Assembly (NCBI GenBank): GCA_001970955.1
Contig: MPUH01000104.1
Location: forward strand, 43,042 to 107,041
Reading direction: 5' to 3'
Origin: Stentor coeruleus
Lineage: Eukaryota; Ciliophora; Heterotrichea; Heterotrichida; Stentoridae
DNA length: 64,000 nucleotides
Part shown: one piece after another, positions 59,310 to 64,000 of the stretch
Layout: each line of letters opens with the position of its first letter
Numbering within the stretch: position 1 is the first letter of the stretch
Notes under the pieces: generated by a model
What the model saw: the letters and a program-made list of their open reading frames with translations, nothing else
Database searches by the model: none
What the model was told of the DNA's origin: nothing
Position numbers and translations under genes: made by a program

Positions 59310-62300
59310 ATGGATATAATGGAAAAAAAGGAAGAGAAAAAGGACGAGAAAAAAGAAAAGCATGAAGAAAAAGACATAAAATCCTTACCCGAAGCTAAAA
59401 TGAAGAAAGGAGACTACAGAATCCACATATACTTCGAACAATCCCGATCCTTAGTCCTCCCTGCCGATGAAGAAGTTATCGAGCCAGTTTTTGTTGTCTC
59501 AGCTTTTAACATAACAAAATCCACAAGACCATTTCCTAGTGTCAGCGAATCAACAGTTTTTATCCTTGGAGAGCACCTTTTTATTGACGTCATCAACAAA
59601 CTGCCAGAGGAAGTAAAAAATGGTAGAGTCATCATTGAAGTTAGAGATCATAACAAAATGTTAAAAGACCAAGCAATAGGTTCATTTGAATTTGACATTG
59701 GATTTATCTATAATTCTCAAGATCATGCAGTATTACATAAATGGGTTGTTTTATCTAGCCCTAACGATGAGAATTTTTTTCAACCAAAAGGGTATATAAA
59801 ACTTGGGATTTCAGTAACCCATGAAGAAGATCTTGGTGTAGATTTATGTCAACCAGAAAAAGGTAAACAAGATGATGCAGCTATCTTACCAACTTTTATT
59901 AAACCAAAGCTTGAACAAGTTGTCATCCAAGTAATAAAAGCTGAAAGTGTACCAATAATGGATAATAAAGGAACAGCAGATATTTATTGTTCAGCTACAG
60001 TTTCTGGATATGAATGTCGTACTTCTGTTATTGAAGCTGATAATGTAACTTTTTCTGTTATGTGGTGTGAAGAACTGTTTTTACCTTGTCTTGTCCCTTG
60101 TGTTTCGAATTCTGTAAGACTTAATTTTATGGATTATGATACTGTTGGTGCTGATGATTTTATAGGATCTATTGATTTAGACCTTGAAAAAATTAAAAAA
60201 GGTAAATATAAAGACTTTTTTTGGAGTAATATTTATGGAGCACCACCTTTAGCTGATAGTGAAGCTGCAGATCTTATGAATAAAATACCTGAATTGGCTT
60301 CACATTGGAGAGGAAGGGTTTTACTTAGGGTTTGGGTTATTGATGATTGTAAGACGATATTAAAAAAATCAAGGAAAATTAGACATGGGGTTAGTGGATA
60401 TGAAGAAGAAATAAAGGAACAAGAGAAAAAAACAGAAGAAACAGAAGAAGAGAAGGAAAGAAAAAAGGAAAAAGAAAAAGAAAAAGAAAAAGCTAAGAAG
60501 AAAAAAGGTAAAGGATTTGGAGGGATGATTTCTGGGATTTTTGGAAGTGATAGTGGGACTGAGAGTGAGGAAGAAAATGATAAGAAAAAGAAAAAAGGTA
60601 AGGAAAAAGTTGCGGATAAGGAAAAGAAGGAAAATAAGTTTATGGATGAGATTATTGAGAAATTTGAAACTGGAGAGTCTTATGAGATTAGGGCACAGGT
60701 GTTTAATGCTAGTGCTTTACCTTTTAAAGAAGGGAAATACAAAGTAAAAATCGAATGGTCAGGTTTAGACCTTACAACAAGTGAAAAGGAAACTGAAAAC
60801 GGAGATATCAATTGGTTTGAAACTTGTAAAAGAAAAGTTGCCCAAATCCCAAAAGGTGTTAGTAAGTTATTACCTGATGTTTTCATATATCTTATCTATG
60901 ATGATGAAAAAATATGTTTTATCCGACTCAAAGCTAAAGACTGTTTCGAAAAAGACAAAACTCCATCATGGAATCATTTACGCCCAGAAACCCATGTAAA
61001 CAAAGTCAAAAATATATGGAATGCAGGTTTTCTAAGACTAAAAATTTATATCGGTCCTTACAATGAATCAAATCCTGAGGCAAATTGGGGTGCTCTTAAG
61101 CCCCCATCTTTTAATAACTGGGTTTTATATGCACATATTTTCCAATGTCGTGACCTTCCAGCTGCTGATAAAAATGGCCTTGCAGACCCTTACTTTATCT
61201 TATATTGCTGTGGTAACGAAACTTCAACAAAAAGTAGCCCTTGTGATTTAACCCTAAACCCAAAATGGTATAAAACCTTTTCTATGCCTATAAGCATAAC
61301 TTCTCCTGAAGAAGCTCCACCAATGATGATATCTTTATTCGATTATGATACTTTTGATGAAGATGACTTTATGGGAATGTGTCAAATTGATTTATCTCAA
61401 GCAGAAATTGATCCTGAAATTGCCCCAAAACCTAAATGGAGAAAATTAAATTTTGGAGATAATTATACTGAATGTGGAGAAATTTTATGTTCTTTTACTT
61501 TATCTACTGATGTTGAATATAGAAGAAGGTTTAATATTACACCTAAATTTGTAGAAACTACTGTTGATATAAATGTTCTTGGACTTAGGGATTTAAAACC
61601 TGCTGTAGGTTGGCTTCCTGTTAATAAAGCTTTTGTTCGTTTTGATTTGAATTCTTTAGAAATTCCTGGAGCTGCGGTATCAGCAGAACCTGTAGAAACA
61701 CAACCTTTTGAAGAAGGTCCTGATCCTAATATTTTAACGGTGGTTTCTGCTAAATGTAAAATGCCTGTAGATCCTTTGTATGCTTCTTCTTTTACTGTTA
61801 CTGTCCATGACTCTTTATTTGGAGGAATTTCTCAACCTTTAATTGGAATATTTACAATCAACTTATCAAGATATTTTTACCCTCGTACCAAACTCCTTCA
61901 ATTCGCTGAAGCTCTTGCCAAACAACGTAATATAATAAAATTCAAAAGACTTATTCGGAAAATATTCAAAACCGATGTTTTCAGCTTTAAAAAACACGAT
62001 GAAGCTCCAAGAGATAAACCTGACTCATTATCTTTTGTTGAAATTTGCCAAGAAGCTAATCGTTTAGTTGTAGTTCCCATTTTTAAAGTTGGTGAAAAAG
62101 ATGCAATAAAAGAAGTAAATATACCAGATCGAAGAATTTATATGTCAATAGGGTATAATCGTCAAGCTGAAGATGGTAAAAAACATTATCGATATAAATT
62201 AGATGATGTATTAGAACATACTCATATATTTTCATATTTACCATTTGATGAATTCCCAATCTATAGGGCAACTTATGTAGAAAACTCAGGCAATGAAACA

Positions 62301-63569
62301 ATAGAAAGACCAACTTTGCAGCAAGTTGGAACATTTAAATCTAATATTAGAGTTGCAGGGACTCAAAGCAGTCAAAGAAACGCTGATTTTGATGCTATAA
62401 CAAAACAGTTGTTAATAAAAAAAAAATGTGTTGTTAGAGTTTATATATTAGATGCTTTTGATATTGAACAAAAAGATGAAGATAGTTTATCTGACCCTTA
62501 TGTACGAGTTAAACTTGGGGATATAGTGTTTTCTGATAAAAACAATCATCAAGAAGATGTTACTGACCCAAAAATCTACAAAGTTTTTGATATCTATACA
62601 ACTTTACCAGGTAGGTCAATTCTCAAGGTACAAATGTGGGATTACAACAAATTTTCCTCTGACAGCAAAATTGGGACAACTAGAATCGACCTTGAAAATA
62701 GATTTTTTAATAAAGATTGGCATAATTTAGCCCATAAACCAATTGAAACTCGTCCTTTATATCTTACATCATGTAAACGTCCTCAAGGGTTTGTCCGTAT
62801 GTGGATTGAAATAATGGAAGAAGGTAAAGTAACCCCAGCTATTGATATATCTTTAAAACCACATATGGATATAGAAGCAAGGCTTATAATATGGAAATCA
62901 GCAGATGTTCAAACAGGAGATCCACGTGATCCAGGTGATCTTTATGTTAAAGCCAAAATTAATGATTTAAAAGAACAACGTACAGATACTCATTATAAAG
63001 CTATAGCAGGAGAAGGAGCTTGGAATTGGAGGATGAAATTTAATATAACAATGCCAAGTAAAATTGAAAATATAGTCACTTTACAAATTTGGGATAAAGA
63101 CTTTTTATCAGGGAATGACTTTTTATCAGAAGCTCAAATTAATATTCAAAACCAAGTCAATGAAGTCTATCATGAAAATTCTATAGTAAAAGTTAATGGA
63201 CCTGCTGGGAGGATAATAAATGATTCATTGGCTAATGAATGGAAAGCTTTTTGGGTTGAGTGTAAAAATAAAACTGGGGCACCTGGTGGACAGTTACTTG
63301 TTAGTTTAGAGTTGGTACCTGAAAGAATAGCTAAGAATATACCGGTTGGTGAAGGAAGAGATGAACCAAATCATAGTCCAGTACTTGTTAAACCTTCAGG
63401 AAGATTTAAGTGGAGTATGAATCCTATAAAATTATTAGGTGAACTTGTAGGACCTGAGTTGAATACTAAAGTTTGCTGCTTTATTATATTAGGCATTTTG
63501 ATTTTACTTTTGATTGTTTGTGTCCCTATTTTCTTTGCAACAGGAGCTTCTTCAGCAGCATTTAGTTAA
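59310..63569 (+). CDS. ferlin-family multi-C2 membrane protein
   Basis: 1,419 residues with at least five C2 domains and a C-terminal TM anchor. C2-like blocks begin at about 34 (DYRIHIYFEQSRSLVLPADE), 204 (VIQVIKAESVPIMDNKGTAD), 600 (WVLYAHIFQCRDLPAADKNG), 1037 (VVRVYILDAFDIEQKDEDSL) and 1187 (EARLIIWKSADVQTGDPRDP); the last is a ferlin C2F type, with TDTHYKAIAGEGAWNWRM. Acidic calcium loops are kept (SDPYVRVKLG, FDYDTFDEDDFMG). A Lys/Glu-rich insert lies at about 365-450. The TM helix is about 1387-1410 (FIILGILILLLIVCVPIFF) with a very short lumenal tail. Ferlins drive calcium-triggered membrane fusion and repair, fitting exocytosis and wound healing in large ciliates. No DysF domain is seen. 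Confidence 0.93.
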   Translation: MDIMEKKEEKKDEKKEKHEEKDIKSLPEAKMKKGDYRIHIYFEQSRSLVLPADEEVIEPVFVVSAFNITKSTRPFPSVSESTVFILGEHLFIDVINKLPEEVKNGRVIIEVRDHNKMLKDQAIGSFEFDIGFIYNSQDHAVLHKWVVLSSPNDENFFQPKGYIKLGISVTHEEDLGVDLCQPEKGKQDDAAILPTFIKPKLEQVVIQVIKAESVPIMDNKGTADIYCSATVSGYECRTSVIEADNVTFSVMWCEELFLPCLVPCVSNSVRLNFMDYDTVGADDFIGSIDLDLEKIKKGKYKDFFWSNIYGAPPLADSEAADLMNKIPELASHWRGRVLLRVWVIDDCKTILKKSRKIRHGVSGYEEEIKEQEKKTEETEEEKERKKEKEKEKEKAKKKKGKGFGGMISGIFGSDSGTESEEENDKKKKKGKEKVADKEKKENKFMDEIIEKFETGESYEIRAQVFNASALPFKEGKYKVKIEWSGLDLTTSEKETENGDINWFETCKRKVAQIPKGVSKLLPDVFIYLIYDDEKICFIRLKAKDCFEKDKTPSWNHLRPETHVNKVKNIWNAGFLRLKIYIGPYNESNPEANWGALKPPSFNNWVLYAHIFQCRDLPAADKNGLADPYFILYCCGNETSTKSSPCDLTLNPKWYKTFSMPISITSPEEAPPMMISLFDYDTFDEDDFMGMCQIDLSQAEIDPEIAPKPKWRKLNFGDNYTECGEILCSFTLSTDVEYRRRFNITPKFVETTVDINVLGLRDLKPAVGWLPVNKAFVRFDLNSLEIPGAAVSAEPVETQPFEEGPDPNILTVVSAKCKMPVDPLYASSFTVTVHDSLFGGISQPLIGIFTINLSRYFYPRTKLLQFAEALAKQRNIIKFKRLIRKIFKTDVFSFKKHDEAPRDKPDSLSFVEICQEANRLVVVPIFKVGEKDAIKEVNIPDRRIYMSIGYNRQAEDGKKHYRYKLDDVLEHTHIFSYLPFDEFPIYRATYVENSGNETIERPTLQQVGTFKSNIRVAGTQSSQRNADFDAITKQLLIKKKCVVRVYILDAFDIEQKDEDSLSDPYVRVKLGDIVFSDKNNHQEDVTDPKIYKVFDIYTTLPGRSILKVQMWDYNKFSSDSKIGTTRIDLENRFFNKDWHNLAHKPIETRPLYLTSCKRPQGFVRMWIEIMEEGKVTPAIDISLKPHMDIEARLIIWKSADVQTGDPRDPGDLYVKAKINDLKEQRTDTHYKAIAGEGAWNWRMKFNITMPSKIENIVTLQIWDKDFLSGNDFLSEAQINIQNQVNEVYHENSIVKVNGPAGRIINDSLANEWKAFWVECKNKTGAPGGQLLVSLELVPERIAKNIPVGEGRDEPNHSPVLVKPSGRFKWSMNPIKLLGELVGPELNTKVCCFIILGILILLLIVCVPIFFATGASSAAFS

Positions 63570-64000
63570 GTAAGTAGTTTTAACTCATTTAGATAAATTT
63601 TTATGTTAAAAAATATTAAACTTAATTGATTGTAAATTTCAGACTAGGAAACTTATTTTCATCTTTTAGACTGTAGATTTTTTTTTATGATTTGTTGATA
63701 CTGGGTTTACTTTTGATTATTTGTGTGCCTATTTTCTTTGCATCGGGAGCTTCTTCAGTAGCATTTAGTTAGATAAGTAGTTTAAACTCATTTAGATAGT
63801 TATTATTTTCATGTTAATTTTCTTATAAGCTATTAATGACTAAAGATTTAACTATTTAATTGAGGACTGCTAAAATAGCTGCAATGCTCAAGAATAGATC
63901 GAGTGATGAACTATCTACTAAATGTATCATCACTCATACTATTAATCGCTGGAGTAAATGAGATCGACATGTTATCCATATTGTAAATAATATAATACTT
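63570..64000. other. 3' flank of ferlin with a diverged copy of its tail
   Basis: About 430 bp to the window end. It contains a partial copy of the ferlin 3' end (separate entry); the rest is AT-rich and ends inside unassigned sequence. Confidence 0.6.
63693..63816 (+). pseudogene. diverged partial duplicate of the ferlin 3' end
   Basis: About 120 bp resembling 63490-63610: the same codons for the TM end (LLLIICVPIFFASGASSVAF), a stop, and the same 3' flank (AGTAGTTTAAACTCATTTAG). About one base in ten differs. Only the last about 35 codons are copied, so it cannot make a protein alone; it may be a relic of a tandem duplication or of a shorter lost copy. Confidence 0.75.

Noticed and set aside
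1-64000. Alternative genetic code (TGA = Trp as in Blepharisma, or all stops recoded) for the whole window
   Set aside because: Nearly all recognised genes run without internal stops and end at family-typical lengths on TAA, TAG or TGA; only the 24-kb locus, HSF and one coiled-coil gene show in-frame stops.
1-64000. tRNA, rRNA, telomere, CRISPR array or transposon
   Set aside because: No GC-rich clover-leaf, rRNA block, telomere repeat array, spaced palindromic repeats, transposase or reverse transcriptase motif was seen by eye; a tRNAscan or Infernal run would be decisive.

Overview
The window reads as macronuclear DNA of a heterotrich ciliate, most likely Stentor or a close relative. The grounds are AT-rich intergenic DNA, short spacers between densely packed intron-poor genes, ordinary TAA/TAG/TGA termination in most genes, and minute spliceosomal introns. 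I placed 17 introns by restoring protein homology or a reading frame: fifteen are exactly 15 nt and two are 16 nt. Every 15-nt intron has GT at its start, AG at its end and an A at position 10. Several genes only become complete after removing them. No rRNA, tRNA, telomere, CRISPR or transposon was recognised.

Layout. 0-13 kb: coiled-coil proteins, a secreted serine carboxypeptidase, a mitochondrial glycine carrier of SLC25A38 type, a secreted protein, a PA-TM-RING type membrane protein, a KDM6-like JmjC protein whose first iron ligand is changed, and a doublecortin-like/Ras-like GTPase fusion. 14-22 kb: a two-TM receptor with TPR-like and vWA-like parts, the ciliary kinase MOK (frame broken by a 32-bp tandem duplication), cytosolic 5'-nucleotidase III and retromer VPS26. 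23-26 kb: an unusual locus with 14 in-frame stops, then a heat-shock factor with one in-frame TAG. 26-31 kb: ER HSP90 (GRP94), a kinesin-1-like motor and a coiled-coil protein. 33-49 kb: a SHIPPO-repeat axonemal protein, an Ariadne-type RBR ligase, Cpn10, WDR89, a stalk-less P0-like protein, a TTLL tubulin-modifying enzyme, coiled-coil and TPR-like proteins and an SNRNP27-like splicing protein. 49-64 kb: POC1, RPF2, a 2OG-Fe(II) oxygenase, the PP2A scaffold subunit A, coiled-coil/Cys-rich ORFs and a ferlin.

There are no operons, but many neighbours are very close: 8 nt between POC1 and RPF2, 5 nt between two divergent start codons, 17 nt between convergent WDR89 and P0. Several genes (MOK, SHIPPO, TTLL, POC1, kinesin) fit the needs of a heavily ciliated cell.

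The most interesting signals are: (i) a 1.06-kb frame at 24.0-25.1 kb that looks coding but carries 14 stops, all compatible with Gln or Trp, next to two more genes with a single in-frame stop; (ii) introns placed at or within 4 nt of the start codon in four genes; (iii) unusual domain fusions and altered catalytic residues; and (iv) many near-perfect short tandem duplications, three of which flank a single N and are probably assembly joins.
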